64,000 nucleotides of DNA from Nageia nagi (lineage: Eukaryota > Pinophyta), in the NCBI GenBank assembly GCA_050084985.1, contig JBITNC010000001.1:73346001-73410000 (forward strand), given 5' to 3'. Of the stretch, positions 13,101 through 26,612 are shown in pieces. Positions within the stretch are counted from its first letter, which is position 1. Every line of letters starts with the position of its first letter. The notes below the pieces were generated by a model. That model saw only the letters and a list, made by a program, of their open reading frames with translations. It was not told where the DNA came from and searched no databases. The translations under genes were made by a program, and so were the position numbers.

Positions 13101-14100
13101 TACACATCTTAAAGAAATTAAGGATGAAGTATATCATCATTAAGACATCTATGAATTTTGACATGAAGTGTTGTAGGGCCTCTTCAAATGATTTGATAAT
13201 TGATGCTTTATTATATTAGTCACAAGTGGATATTTTATTGTAATTAAGTTATACTAAATCATACTTAACCTTTATAATTAGGTATGTGGATAGATATGCA
13301 TTGACTTATGAAAAGTTCATTAGATAACGACTAAGAAAAAATCAAGGTATATTGAAGGAATATTATATATGGGCATTACTGTATGGGAGAGATGACTTGC
13401 ATAAGTTGGTTAGATATTCAAATTTTAATTATAGTAATATGATGAGGACAAGAGAAAATCCAAATCAAGCTACCTTCTCAAATATATTTATGGTACAACT
13501 ACATGGATGAGAAAGAAATATAATTTAGTATACAAGTCTTCAACATAGAAGGAGTGTCAAGCTTGTTTGAGAGTGGGGTAACATATTTAATAATAAAATT
13601 ACCTACATTAAACATTTAGCTTCTTATATGTGGAACCATATTAAGGTTGATAATTATAATATCATTAATATAACTAAGAATTTAATTTTGTATTAGAGAT
13701 TTAAACATATTGAGATTCACATGGATTGGACACAACAAATAATATAAGATGGTGAGATTGATACATAATATATTTTTATGGAAGATTCATTGGTGTACAT
13801 ATTCGTAAAGCTTCTATAACTAAATATTACATTTGTTTACTTGAGATAAATGATCAAGATACATGAAATACTAAGTAAAATTACCATCAAGGGAATGTGT
13901 TATCATAATGATACTTTTATATCATCTTCCTTAGATGAAAATTTAAGAAAACATATTATTGATCCCCTTAATCTAACTTAAAATATGATATTAAATGTTA
14001 AGTTAAATTTCACATTAACCATATATTTATTAACATAATACTATTTAATACCATAATTCTATGATTAACTCTCATTTCTCAATATTCCATTAGGATGGAT
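10168..14100 (+). pseudogene. Heavily decayed plus-strand Ty1/copia internal region
   Basis: Protein landmarks survive in the expected order. Near 12003 is LWHLRI-HLK (gag-pre-integrase, usually LWHxRLGH). Near 12130-12300 are HKDAFQNGKTH and GGSRYILLFIDYYSK (integrase, usually GGxRYFLTFIDDYSR). About 13330-13560 holds a frameshifted RNase H with KNQGILKEYYIWALLYGR-like and YGTTTWMRKK (usual SxAISWxSKKQ) traces. Stops and shifts occur every few dozen codons. gag and RT could not be read confidently, and no 3' LTR was found. Dead element. Confidence 0.55.
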
Positions 14101-14304
14101 TGATTTAATATGATAATCTTATTGGAGGATATACTTTCAATTGGACAATGGCCTACCTTTCTAGATATATTTATATTACTTGTTGATCATAACAAACTTA
14201 TGCTTATATATTATATATAAGGTCCTTTCCCTCACTTAAAATACTATTTCACCACCACTCTCATTAACCTTATCAACATATCATCTAATATATTCTTTTT
14301 GGAT

Positions 14305-15383
<1,079 letters not shown>

Positions 15384-15884
15384 TGATGGATTTAATAATT
15401 AATTAAAAAAATCCTAATCTACCAAGATCACTTGAAAGCTCACTCAAATATCAATACTCAAAGCATAAACAATCTTATAAATTGACACAAATATAAGTGG
15501 TTCCTCCAACTATGGGAGTACATCCACTAACTAAGATATTTCTCATTCACAAAGACAACTCTCTTACAAGACCTCTTTTTTCTTCTCCTAAAACTAATCC
15601 TAGAGAATAAATTTGATTCACCTTTTGGTGAGTGATCACAAGGAGAGGGCCTTCTATTTATAAGTCAAAATCCTCCCTTTGATCACCCTTTTAACCATTG
15701 TACAAAGACATGAGATGCTTCACCCTTTTACATAAGGAGCATGCTCATGAGAAGGAGAGTAGGACAAGTTATATTATCATATTCACTTAAATACTTAAGC
15801 TATCTAGGGATACCTTTAAGTATTGATGAATTTACAAAGAAGAACATTACAAAACCTTACAATAATGCATTATACATTCTGACA
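15384..15884 (-). repeat. Level 1 left LTR (3' LTR)
   Basis: Aligns with 41311-41808 from TGA(A/T)GGATTTA to TTCT(A/G)ACA on the plus strand. On the minus strand it carries a TATA box (TATAAATA, within 15649-15664) followed by a start-site region. One border changed (GACA rather than AACA). Confidence 0.9.
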
Positions 15885-16989
15885 CTTCTCCTTATTGCAA
15901 TATTGGGATAGAGTGAAGAAAAGAGAAGAAAGTGAGAATAAAAGAGAGTTCTCCTCCATACAAATACAATCAAAGATGAGAACATTTACATCTTTACGAA
16001 GTAAGCAAGATCTTAGTTTGAGGCTCACTACTTTACCATTCTAACAAATGGTTTAGAATATAATCATTAAGCATAATTAGTTTTAATGTATATAAAGTAG
16101 TCATCCAACTAGAAGTTGACATGATGAGCCTCCATGAGCTTGCACACCTAAAGTAAGTAACCTACAATCTCAAGAAGAAACTTGTAATCTATAGGTAACT
16201 CAAAAAATAAGATCAATTAGATGCATCATGTACACATTCATATCAATAAAGATAAATGAATCAAGAAATACCATCCATAAACTGATCAATGGTGCACTAT
16301 AATTCATTATGAAGATTCCAAGACAATACCCATAGTCACCTATTGTATACAAAACATATGTTGATTATCATCACAAATAGAGCATGAAAAATGCACATAC
16401 GAGTTCCTCACACATGCATAATTGAACAATGCTAAAAGAAACATATGAGTTCCTCATATATGGATAACTAAATAATATAAAAAAGATCCACCATATACAC
16501 ATATGAGTTCCTCTCATATGGATAGCTGAGTTGTACACTAACGATGGTCTATTATATGCTCTAGTGTACAAATAGTTCATCATAAAAGGAGAACTAGCCA
16601 AAAGTACACACACAAATCAACACTATACAACTAAAAATCCTTCTAAAGATGAAGTTATCATCCAAAACTATAAATTAAATACAAGAATTCAAAATTCACC
16701 CCCTTTGAGGGTAATTTCACCAACCTGATAGAATCCCTACACTTATTGAACTAAGATTTAGAAAGGAGCTTGGTGAATAAATCAACGAAGTTTAGGGTAG
16801 ATGGAAAATACAACAAGTGTATGATGCCATTTAGAATCTTCTCCCTAATGAATTGGGCTTGGATTTAAATATATTTTGTTGTTTGATGAAAAATAATATT
16901 CTTAGCCAAAGAAATAGCTGATTGATTATCTAAAAAAATTTGAGATGAATGAGCTTACTCATACCCAATTTCTTTTAGAAGATGCCTAA

Positions 16990-18055
16990 GCCAAATACCT
17001 TCCTAGGCTACAACAAACATGGCTTGATATTTTACTTCTTTAGTGGAAATAAAAATAATAGGCTACTTTTTGGAAGCCCAAGAGATAACACCTAAACTAA
17101 TGTTAAACACATATATAAAGGTTGATTTCTTTTCATCTCTATCTCTCCCATAGTCAGAATCTAAGAACCTCGAGAAAACAAATGAAAGAAACTTATAATA
17201 GTTGAGAGAAAAATCCTTCATCCTCACAACATACCCCAATATTTTCTTAACAACATTGAGGTTCTTAGCATATGGTTTCTGCATGAACCATACCATCAAA
17301 TTCACTACAAAGATAATATTTAGCTTGAAAATATTCAAATAAAGAAGATTGCCAATTAATTGCCTATAAGTTGTAGCATCTACCAACTGAGAGTTATAGC
17401 TAAGAGACAAAATTATTCTAGAAGAGATTGGTATCATAGAATATTTACACTCCTCCATTCAAAATTTTTACAAGATATCTAATATATACTTGTACTGACT
17501 AAGATAAGTACAATCCTTGTATTAGTACATTTGCATTCCAAGGTACTAGTGCAAGAGACTAGGATCAATCATTTCAAATGTTACCTTAAGTTTGGATATG
17601 CAATATTAGATTATTTTATCATTATTTTCAATGATCAAAAGATCATCCACATAAAGAAGAATCAAGACCACAACTTTTTCCTAATTGAGCATATATAGAC
17701 CAAAGTTGAAGAATCACTTGTAGAATCTAATGTCCATAAAGTAATCAAAAATTGTCTTGTATAAATGACTCTTTTCTTTCCACAAAAAACTTTTTTAGTT
17801 GATTCATATAGATTTACACATCTAATTCATCATTGATAAATACACTCTTGATGTCAAATTGAAAAACTTTCCATTCCTAAGTTACTAAAAGAGCAAGGAT
17901 TATTCTAACAATGGACATGTTTTCCATGGGAGAAAAGGTTTCCTTATAATCAACTCCATATTTTTGAGAAAAACCTTTGGACACTAACCTTGCCTTGTAT
18001 TTTTCAATATCTTCAACTAAATTATACTTGACCTTGTAGATCTAGTTATTACTAA
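16990..18055 (-). pseudogene. Level 1 copia reverse transcriptase and RNase H, decayed
   Basis: The open stretch 17458-17063 reads MEECKYSMIPISS..., QLIGNLLYLNI, MQKPYAKNLNVVKKILGYV and ISWASKK, the end of the RT and the RNase H of a copia polyprotein. Just downstream SKK is followed by a stop where the family has Gln. Upstream (18055-17470) decayed RT reads NLVEDIEKYKARLVSKGF-like and ends with the palm region near 17640. The upstream end is cut by the level 2 insertion at 18060/36746, after which the linker resumes. Non-functional. Confidence 0.75.
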
Positions 18056-18060
18056 TCATA

Positions 18061-18645
18061 TGTTAGAATAGATCCAGGCTCACACACAACCATAATAATG
18101 AGATCAATAAAAAAATAAGATATTCAATAATGCTCATAATCTACAACAAGAAGGAAATAAACATCCACATTCAAACATGAAGAAAAATGAGCATTCACAT
18201 TAAGAGACATAATATAGATTTAATGAGGTTCACCCATTATGGTCTACATCCTCAAAGAAACAAATTAGTTGTATCCTTTTACTATTATCCAAACAATAGA
18301 GGGATTACAACTAGCATGAACCCAGATGCAAAATCTCTCCAGTTTATCACAAGCTCTCTCTTAAGCTTTCATATGCATAAACTTTACTACACTACAAAAA
18401 AAACCCTTACACTTTCCTTCATACAAACTCTTTATAAAAGAGTTTACAATCTGTGACCTACGATCAACATTACAAATTACAATTTATAACCTAATAACAA
18501 CGGTTTAAATTTATCACCAAAATAGAATCCACCACATGTGTGGATATAAGGAGTAGTGGGTCACTCTATTATACATTAAATGCACACATGCACCTCCTTA
18601 AATTAGTCTCCACTTTCTAATAGCCTTTATCTCCACATCATAACA
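18061..18645 (-). repeat. Level 2 left LTR (3' LTR)
   Basis: Begins TGTTAGAATAGATCC and ends CATAACA on the plus strand, matching 36159-36745 with scattered substitutions; the partner starts TATTGG, having lost the terminal TG. The 89-codon open stretch 18187-18456 lies inside the LTR and is not a gene. Confidence 0.9.
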
Positions 18646-19150
18646 ATATCACACTTATAAAAAACCTATTGCACACACCGTAGGGAGTGGGAGAGGGTAC
18701 AAACATGGTTTAGCCCAAACCAATAATATTTGGCAACTCCTAGTTTTCGAAATAAAAAAATCCATGTGAGAACTTAGAACCAAAACACAAGCCATGGTGA
18801 TACCTTCCTGATATCGTAAGATCAACCATCCTACTTTTTAGTGTCTACTAGAATTTCATTCTCCTCCTTATAGCTCCCACTACTTGAGAACTCCCTAGCT
18901 TCTCACCATTAGAATTAACACATGAGCTTGAGTTACCAAAAGAAGATTTTAGAGCTAAACTTGATGTTGTCACATCTACATGCTTAATATTCTTTACCTC
19001 CTCTTCACCAAGGATGAAAGTAACTCTCCTTTTCTTCTTACAATCTCAACATTCATAGAACTAATCACCATTCTTTAAACTAGAATAACCCTTGACAAAA
19101 GAAGCATTGGGAACTAGGTACAAGTTACCAATATTATCACCCCTTAACAA
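18646..19150 (-). other. Level 2 internal 3' portion, no recognised domain
   Basis: Reading from the level 3 junction leftward, DNIGNLYLVPNASF resembles the tail of the copia gag-pre-integrase lead-in (usual xGxLYLV). Then follow a Lys/Glu-rich stretch and a Ser-rich stretch with stops, then non-coding sequence up to the LTR. The catalytic domains that should come next are missing. This is the left half of the gene whose right half is 34956-36150. Confidence 0.45.
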
Positions 19151-19625
19151 TAAAGAAATTAACCCTTTCTAAATTAACTTCTAATCTCCCAAGATCTCAA
19201 AAAGGCACTTTCAACATTAACACAATAGCATAATAACTAAAGCCAATCACATAAATAACACAAGATATAAAGTGGTTCCTCTCTCCTTGGGAGTATGTCC
19301 ACTAACTAAGATCTTCTTATTCTTAAGGACCTCTCTTACAAAATCTCTTCTCTCACACACACTCTAAACCTATAGTAAAGTTTGCATTACAATTGTGTAA
19401 CTAGATAAGAGGAGGGTTCTTCTTTTTTTATAAGAAGAAACCCACTCTATAATTAATCTCTTTTCTATTTTTAATCCTTTACCTATTTTTAAACTCATAC
19501 CTATTTTTAATCCTTCTCCTATTTTTATTCCTTTAATACTTTAAGATATCTAATGATACTTTAAGTATTCAGTGAATTTATATTAAGGAAAAATATTACA
19601 TAATATTACATTACAATTTCTAACA
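19151..19625 (-). repeat. Level 3 left LTR (3' LTR)
   Basis: Matches 34491-34955 from AAGAAATTAACCC to TTCTAACA with substitutions and small gaps. The terminal TG has become TA (19151-19152), while the partner keeps TG. A TATA-like stretch lies in the minus-strand reading (TTATAAAAA, about 19418-19428). Confidence 0.9.
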
Positions 19626-20979
19626 CTCCCCTTTAATGTAATATTCGTATAGAGTGTAAAAAGAAGAAGAAAGATAGAGTAAGATAGAGTTCTCCTCCTA
19701 AGAGATACAAGCGAAGATGGAAGCTTTTACATCATTGAGAAATAAGTAAGATATTATTTTGAGACTCATTATAATACCATTTAATAAAATAGTTTACACT
19801 ACATTCATTAACCACAACTGATTTCATTGTAAGTGTAGTTGATTAACACTAAGTTGAAATATGAGCCTCCATGAGCCTGTTCACATGAAGTAACCTGTAC
19901 TCTCAAGATGAAACTTATAAGCTACAAGTAGCTCATAAACAAGATTAGTTAGATGCATCATATAATATTCATATCAATCATAAGATAAATGAACTAAGTA
20001 ATGCCATCCATAAACTAATCAATGATACACTATAAGTCATCTCAAATATGCCAAGCTAATACTTATAGTCATTTGCTATATAAAGAAACATGTGTTGATC
20101 AATGAACAAAAAAGTATATGTGCATACATAAGTTACTCACATATAGATAACCAAATAGTGCTAACAAACACATACTAATTTCTCTCATAATGATAACAAA
20201 ACAAAATGTACCATGAGTTCCTCACATAGAGCAAACTAACCATGAAAGTGTACATTTAGATCAACACTATACAATAAAAAAGAGCCTTCTAGGGATGAAG
20301 TTGTCATCATAAACATGAATTCAACTTTCACTCCCTCTTGAGGATAACTTCACTACCATAAGAAACTTTCAAAATGTGCACAATAAAGTTTCTAAGATGG
20401 TTAGCGAATAAATCAAGAGAGACAAAGTTAGATGAATAGAGTTGTAGTTATTGCATTAAGAACTTTCTCCCTGTATAATGTGCTTGGATTTGAGGTACAC
20501 TATAAGTCATCACTAAGATGTCAAACCCATACTTATAGTTACCAAATAAAGGAATGTATAAATAAAGTATACAAACAAAATAAAAGTTCAACAACTTTAT
20601 TAAGAAAGAAGAAATTACAATGTATTCAACAAGAATTCAACATTTATTTCTTTTTTGAGGGAAACTTTACCAACCCAATAGACTCCCTAAGCTTACAAAA
20701 TTGAGCATCAAGAAGGGACTTAATTAATAATTTGGCAAAGTTTAGGAATGATGGACAATACTGCAAATGTAGAAGACCGTCTAGAACCTTCTCTCTAATG
20801 AATTGGGCTTGGATTTCTACATGCTTTGATCTTTGATGGAAAATAGGTTTCTTTTTCAAAGCAATAAATGATTGATTATCTGAAGAAATCTGAGATGGAT
20901 AAACTTATTCATACCCTATTTCTTTCAAAATATGCCTCAACCAATGGCTTCCTAGGTTGTAACTAATATTACATGATAT

Positions 20980-21305
20980 TCAACCTCAGTGGTGGAGAGA
21001 GCAGTAGTAGGCTACTTCTTGGAAGCCCAAGAGATAGCACCTAAACTAATGCTAAACACATAAGCAAAAGTTGATTTTCTATCATCTTTATCTCTTTTAT
21101 AATCAAAATATAATAATCTTGAGAGAACAAATTAGAGTAACTTTTCATACTTGAGAGCAAGATCCTTAGTGCCTACTACATACCTCAAAATTTGCTTAAT
21201 AGCATTGAAATGCTCAACATATGGTTTTTGCATAAAGCGAGCCATTAAATTCATGGCAAAAGTAATATCTAGTCTAGAGATATTCAAATAAAGAAGACTA
21301 CCAAT
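20980..21305 (-). pseudogene. Level 3 copia RNase H
   Basis: Minus-strand reading gives QLIGSLLYLNISRLDITFAM, MARFMQKPYVEHFNAIKQIL, DRKSTFAYVFSISLG and AISWASKK, then a TAG where the family has Gln, then PTTALSTTEVEY. These are the tether and RNase H of Ty1/copia. The enzyme would remove RNA from the RNA/DNA hybrid. Several nonsense codons; not functional. Confidence 0.82.
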
Positions 21306-21308
21306 TAG

Positions 21309-22088
21309 TTATCTATAAGCTATAGCATCTGCCAATTGAGAGTTGGAACTAAGAGACAAAGTGATTTCAAGAGAGACTGGAATTGCTGCATGCTTGTACT
21401 CCTCCATTCCAAACTTTTGCAAAATATTTGAGATATGCTTAGATTGATTAAGATAAGTACAATCATTATATTGGTACACTTGTTTACAAAGGTAGTAGTG
21501 TAATAAACTAAGATCATTTATTTCAAAAGTTACCTTAAGTTTGGATATGCAATCTTGTATGAGAACTATATTATTCCTTGTAATCAATAGATCATCCACA
21601 TAGAGAAGAATCAAGATCAAGTCTTGTCCTTGGTTGAGCACATAAAGATTTGAATTAAATAAGCACTTAGAAAATTTAATATCTTCAAAGTATCTTAAAT
21701 GTTTTTTGTACCAAGCCCTAGGTGCTTGCTTAAGTCCATATAAAGACTTATTTAACTTGCACACAAAAGATTCCTTGCCTTCAATAATAAACCCTTCTGG
21801 TTGATTCATGTAGATTTTTATATTTAAGTAACCATTGAAAAAAGCACTTTTAACATCAAATTGAAATACTTTTCATCCTTGAGTTGTTGAAAGAGTAAAT
21901 ATTACTCTAACAGTAGGCATCTTTGCCACTGGAGCAAAGGTTTTCTCATAATTAACTCCATATTTTTGAGTAAAACCCTTAGCTACTAACCTTGCTTTGT
22001 ATTTCTCAATTTCTCTAATTGATTTATATTTGACCTTATAAATCCATTTATTTTCAATCATATTACATTCATTAGGATAAAAAATCAA
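21309..22088 (-). pseudogene. Level 3 copia reverse transcriptase
   Basis: Two open stretches in one frame (22088-21873 and 21809-21309) form the RT core. The first has WIYKVKYKSIREIEKYKARL, VAKGFTQKYGVNYEKTFAPV. The interrupted joint holds FDVKSAFFNGYL with the first catalytic Asp. The second has CKLNKSLYGLKQAPRAWY and ILLYVDDLLIT, with the YVDD active site intact. A TGA stands where the family usually has Trp (21870-21872). It is the best preserved enzyme domain in the window. Confidence 0.9.
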
Positions 22089-22091
22089 ATT

Positions 22092-22470
22092 TCAAGTTTG
22101 ATTCTTCATTAGATCCTCATACTTCACATTCATTGCATTCATCCAGCACTCGTGCTTTGAAGCTTTTTTATAGGATGAGGGATCATTGTTATAATTAATT
22201 TTTATAAATAAATATTTATTAATGGTCATACTCCTTATTATCCTTTGTGTTGGAGAGTTTAATTCCTTACATGAAAAATCCACATTGACATCCAACCATT
22301 TAGGAGCAACAAAAGGATCATCACCCTCATTAAGGTTCTCATAAGATGTAAACTCTTTAGGTAGTTCATTAAAATTTACATCCCTTAACATAAAGATTGC
22401 AAGGGAAGAAGGTTGATATATATTGTAGCCTCTATGTTGATTTTCATAGCCCACAAAGATACACTTTTAG
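22092..22470 (-). pseudogene. Level 3 integrase C-terminus and linker to RT
   Basis: The open stretch 22454-22092 reads VGYENQHRGYNIYQPSS and MLRDVNFNE (usual FVGY...KGYR...RDVxFDE), followed by an acidic linker and HECWMNAMNVKYEDLMKN (usual WxxAMxxEMxAL), the entry to the RT domain. It continues upstream into the integrase core. Confidence 0.78.
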
Positions 22471-23200
22471 GATCTCTTATCAAGCTTCTTCCTTTTCTTT
22501 GGAACAACAAAAACATAGGCATCACAACCAAAGATCTTAAAATGAGAGATGTTAGGTTTCTTTCCTGTCCATGTCTCACAGATTTTTACCTTGAACTACT
22601 TTTGTAGGACACCTATTCAAGATGTAGATTGTAGTATTTATAGCTTTACTCTATAATAAGCTAGGAAGATCTTCCAACATACATCTTACCATTTTCTTAA
22701 TGGTTCTATTCTTTCTTTTAGCAACATCATTCTGTTGAGAAGTGTAAGGGATAGTAAATTGCCTCTTGATTTTATACTTAGTACAAAAATCATTGAATTA
22801 GTTGCTATTATACTCACCTCCATTATCAGATCTTAACATCTTGATTTTGAATCTAGATCAATTTTCTACCAAGGCTTTGAAATCTTTAAACCTATCAAAG
22901 ATTTGATCCTTGTGCTCTATAAGATAACCAAATATCATCCTACTAAAATCATTAATAAAGATTAAGATATAAGATGCTCCTCCAAGTGATTTAGTTGGAA
23001 ATAGACCCATTAAATTTGTATGTATAAGTTGAAGAGGCTGAGTTGCTCTAGTTGCCTTATGTTTTGAAATTTTTTATTGATTCATTTTACCTAGAATCCA
23101 CTTTTAACAAATACCAATTATAGGTGATATTGTAGCAAACATTCCACAAGTTCATGATATTTCATGACATGAATATTCTTATGGTTTAGGTGGCCTAATC
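22460..23200 (-). pseudogene. Level 3 copia integrase, decayed
   Basis: Shifted frames carry KKPNISHFKIFGCDAYVFVV-like text near 22560-22500, a stretch equivalent to FKDFKALVENxxxxKIKMLR-SDNGGEY near 22880-22800, and the LWHH-LGHLNHKNIH entry near 23200. The integrase would insert cDNA into the chromosome. At least several stops and shifts are present. The related copy at 37064-37800 covers the same domain. Confidence 0.72.
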
Positions 23201-23580
23201 AATGGTGCCAAAGATTACCTTTAGAATAAAAATTCATTGCAAGGCACATCTTTATTAGAGATTGATCCATAATGTAAAGGTTATCTTGCATTGAACCTTT
23301 CATCAAAGTGGTAAGGCCCTTTTTCATGCACCAAGAGTATGAGTTAGACTCAAAGGAATAACCCTTCCTTACAACTTGAATTATAGAAAGGAGATTCATA
23401 GTGAGTTTAAGCACATAAAGCACATTCTCAAGAATCTTTTCTTGTATCAACACACTCTTAATACCTTGAACTTCAAGGACTAAACTATCACCTCTCACAA
23501 TTGCATCTTTTTTATACTTATGAAAGTTTTCAAACTTATCCTTTTGAAAACACATATGATTAGTGCATCCAGAATTAATA
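23199..23580 (-). pseudogene. Level 3 protease remnant and gag-pre-integrase
   Basis: The stretch reads I-NSGCTNHMCFQKDKFENF, LEVQGIKSVLI, ILENVLYVLKLTMNLLSI and ends KGNLWHH. In copia proteases the catalytic motif is DSGA/C-T-HM. Here Asp is replaced by Asn (NSGCT), which would kill the protease even without the stop just upstream. Confidence 0.78.
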
Positions 23581-23582
23581 AT

Positions 23583-24385
23583 CTAATCATTTTTCAAAGT
23601 GGAAGACTTGGAGTAAAAGGAAGCAACATAAGTAGAATTCTTACTTTTTTTATTATTAGATTTGTTTGATTTTTTAGATCCTTTTTCACTTTGATCTTTC
23701 TTTTTTATGACGCAATCAACTTCCTTATGACCATAGCGATTATAAAAATTACAATTTTTATCAAATTTGAATTTAATTTCCTTAGACTTACCATTATCAA
23801 AATTCATCTTATTTTCACCATTATTGAAGTTCTTCTTAGGAGCATAAGAACCCTTCTTTTGGTTATGGTTCTTCTTTTTGAAGTGAGGCTTTATTGGACC
23901 AAGTGTGAGTGATGGCTCCTTAGGAGTGGTGATCAACACTTTATTGTTAAGTGTTTCCTCATGCTTCAAGAGAAGCCTTGATAGATTTTCTAAGGAGAAC
24001 AATTTTTTTTCATCATCAAGATTAATTTCAATAACATTTATAAACTAACTAAACTTAACAGAGAGGCTTGAGAGGATGATGAAAGTTAGAAACTCATCAT
24101 TGATCCAATTACAACCACACCCCAGAAGCTAAATCCTAAGGTCAACAACCTTATTTGGATATATAGACACACTTTTATTTTCCTCTTGACATGATTGAAG
24201 TAACTTTTGAAGAATGGTGAACCTCCTAAAAAAATTAGTACTAAGATAGATACTCTTTAGTTTATCCCAAGCTTCTTTTGTAGTATTTGAAGAAGATATC
24301 ATGAGGAGGATCTCATCTGAAACTACATGAAATATCATAGACAATGTCAAATCAGTTTTAGTATTATAACTTTCAAGTTTTTTCT
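23583..24385 (-). pseudogene. Level 3 copia gag, main part
   Basis: The codons next to the level 4 junction read EKKLESYNTKTDLTLSMIFH, VVSDEILLMISSSNTTKEAW and DKLKSIYLS, a UBN2-type copia capsid. 24002-23583 has a basic, Asn/Lys-rich region with the zinc knuckle CNFYNRYGHKEVDC, in which the second Cys is replaced by Tyr, so metal binding is probably lost. The N-terminus of the same gene continues on the far side of level 4 at 32013-32148; joining the two restores a continuous frame across the CCCCA target. Confidence 0.85.
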
Positions 24386-24390
24386 CCCCA
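24386..24390. repeat. Target site duplication of level 4 (left copy)
   Basis: CCCCA here is repeated exactly at 32013-32017. Removing 24391-32017 restores the level 3 gag frame (PSG-EKK), which independently confirms the borders. Confidence 0.95.
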
Positions 24391-25265
24391 TGTTTACAAA
24401 TAAAATTGAATTTGCAAATAAACAAACAGCGAAATATCTACAAACTCAATGTTATCTGTATACTAGCTACGGATAGCGATTTATTATAGATATCAATAAA
24501 CAACATAACCAATTCAACAGTGTACTTGTACCAACCAAGACTGTGATTCGTGTACTTACCTCACAGAACGTACCTGATAACGAAAGATGTAGATATTGGC
24601 GATGTAGTGATGATAAGCTGCCTGTTCCACAACGCCGTGACCTGCAAGGATGGGAAAAGAGGACCGCGGGCAGTCCGTTTCAGTAGTATTAGAGCACCGG
24701 CAGTGTTCTTCCGTTCACAAAGGAGCACCGGCGACCCTAGCTTGATAGCTTTGACCTCTCGATTAGGTCCAGATCTTCAGTATAGATATCTTAGATTGCA
24801 GTGTAATATCAGAATTGATCGCATATGTCAGGAGAGCTCGCGTAAGGAAGCACACAAACCACAACCTTGTAGGCGGTACCAAGAGATACCTTAAGGGGTA
24901 GCCACTTACAAGACCATACGCGGGATCATGTGTATCCTTGTTGTTGTGGACTTACTATTAGATCCCTTATTTATATAGATAATAGATAATACCGCCCATA
25001 GGTCGGTGTGCATCCACATAAATAAGGTTAATTCACAAGATTTAAGATAAATACATCAATATTCAAGCTAATTCATGCAATACTCAAGATAAACCATGCA
25101 ATATTCAAGATAACCCATGCAATATTCGAGATAACCCATGCAATATTCATATTCAAGCCAAACATTGATATTATCACTTTAATCCATTCAAGACATATAG
25201 TTAGGCCAAGCATATTTCATTAATTTATTGATTTAAAAGCATAAATTCATTTTTATGTGTTAACA
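24391..25265 (-). repeat. Level 4 left LTR (3' LTR)
   Basis: 875 bp, TG...CA ends, about 98% identical to the right LTR. It contains a slightly damaged GGACCGC dyad (24661-24676, GCAGTCC instead of GCGGTCC) and the companion words GAGCACCGGCAGTG and GAGCACCGGCGACC. The region 25080-25150 has four copies of a CATGCAATATTC(A/G)AGATAA-like unit. The 114-codon open stretch 24550-24894 lies within the LTR. Confidence 0.95.
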
Positions 25266-25279
25266 GATGCCCCACTTTG
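25266..25279 (-). promoter_or_regulatory. Level 4 polypurine tract
   Basis: Reverse complement is AAAGTGGGGCATC directly before the LTR start TGTTAACA. It is the expected plus-strand primer site for reverse transcription and fixes the element orientation as minus. Confidence 0.8.
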
Positions 25280-25539
25280 GATGTGAAATCGAAAGAAACA
25301 TGAGGTGAGTTGAGATTTTGCATTCAAAGTAAAAACACAACATCATAGCAAACAATTTTGATAAGCAATGATAAACACTAACCATTTAAACAACATCATG
25401 ATAAAGCTTATAGGTTGAGGAAACTCCCTTTTGATATTACCTTGGGCATGCTTGCCCCTTGTGTTTTGCCGTAGAAGGTGATAGCCTGATATATCTGATC
25501 ATCTGATAAGCTAAAAATCTCGCCGCAATACTGATGACC

Positions 25540-25752
25540 CATGACAACAAACTTGACAACCCACATGACAATGACAGGACAGACAACTTAACCGCACATG
25601 TCGACCGGACGACAACTTGACAAGACCACATCACAAGACAAAACATGACAACACATGACAACACACATGACCAACTCACAAGACAAGACATGATAACACA
25701 CATGATCAACTCACAAGACATGACATGACAACACATGATAACCATAACCACA
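25540..25752. repeat. ACATGACA-rich simple repeat in level 4
   Basis: Words such as ACATGACAACACATGACAAC and CACAAGACAAGACATGA recur irregularly for about 200 bp. No gene. The minus-strand open stretch 25796-25437 (V-S/C-rich) is the shadow of this repeat. Confidence 0.7.
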
Positions 25753-25757
25753 CATAG

Positions 25758-26206
25758 GAGAGAGCTATGTTCTACACAACTGAGCCTTCGCACCAAGAGG
25801 TGTACTCAAGTTGCATAAGAATCGAACTCCGCAGAACCATGATAAGCTGATATGTGAGAGCTAAGTTCCACACAACTCTTCGCACCGAGTTGCATAAGAA
25901 CCGAACTCCATAGAACAATGATAAGTTGATGTATGAGAGCTAAGTTCTACACAACTGAGCCCTCGCATCAAGAGGTGTGCTCCAGTTGCATAAGAACCGA
26001 ACTCCACAGAATCATGATAAGCTGATGTATGAGAGCTAAGTTCCATACAACTGAGCCTTTGCACCAAGAGGTGTACTCCAGTTGCATAAGGACCGAACTC
26101 CGCAGAACCATGATAAGCTGATATGTGAGAGCTAAGTTCCACACAACTCTTCGCACCGAGTTGCATAAGAACCGAACTCCGCAGAACAATGATAAATTGA
26201 TGAAGC
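25758..26206. repeat. Tandem array of 79/96-98 bp units in level 4
   Basis: Five units begin with GAGAGCTA(A/T)GTT at 25758, 25856, 25935, 26031 and 26127. The long form (96-98 bp) has an internal GAGCC-CGCA-CAAGAGGTGT segment that the short form (79 bp) lacks. The order is long, short, long, long, short. All share TTGCATAAGAA-CGAACTCC. The array lies about 830 bp upstream of the TATA box of the antisense PMD gene. Confidence 0.92.
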
Positions 26207-26232
26207 TGATACTCCATCAAGAAGCATGATAA

Positions 26233-26612
26233 GCTGACTATGGGAGCTGAACTCCACTCATAGCCACATGATAAGCACATGATAAGCTGACTATGGGAGC
26301 TGGACTCCACTCATAGCCACATGATAAGCACATGATAAGCTGACTATGGGAGCTGGACTCCACTCATAGCCACATGATAAGCTGACTATGGGAGTTGGAC
26401 TCCACTCATAGCCACATGATAAGCACATGATAAGCTGACTATGGGAGCTGGACTCCACTCATAGCCACATGATAAGCTGATTATGGGAGCTAGACTCCAC
26501 TCATAGCCACATGATAAGCACATGATAAGCTGACTATGGGAGCTGGAACTCCACTCACAAGCATGATGATCTAACCATGGGAGCTGGACTCCACTCAAAA
26601 GCATGATAATCT
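26233..26612. repeat. Tandem array of 42/53 bp units in level 4
   Basis: Units start GCTGACTATGGGAGCTG at 26233, 26286, 26339, 26381, 26434, 26476 and 26529. Spacings alternate between 53 and 42 bp because an 11-bp module, GCACATGATAA, is present or absent at the end. Two degraded units follow. The core ACTCCACTCATAGCCACATG is nearly invariant. Confidence 0.93.

Noticed and set aside
24550-24894. 114-codon and 64-codon similar open frames at 24550 and 31298
   Set aside because: Both lie in the two level 4 LTRs and are the same LTR sequence; the frame is not preserved between them (one is cut short), so no protein is implied.
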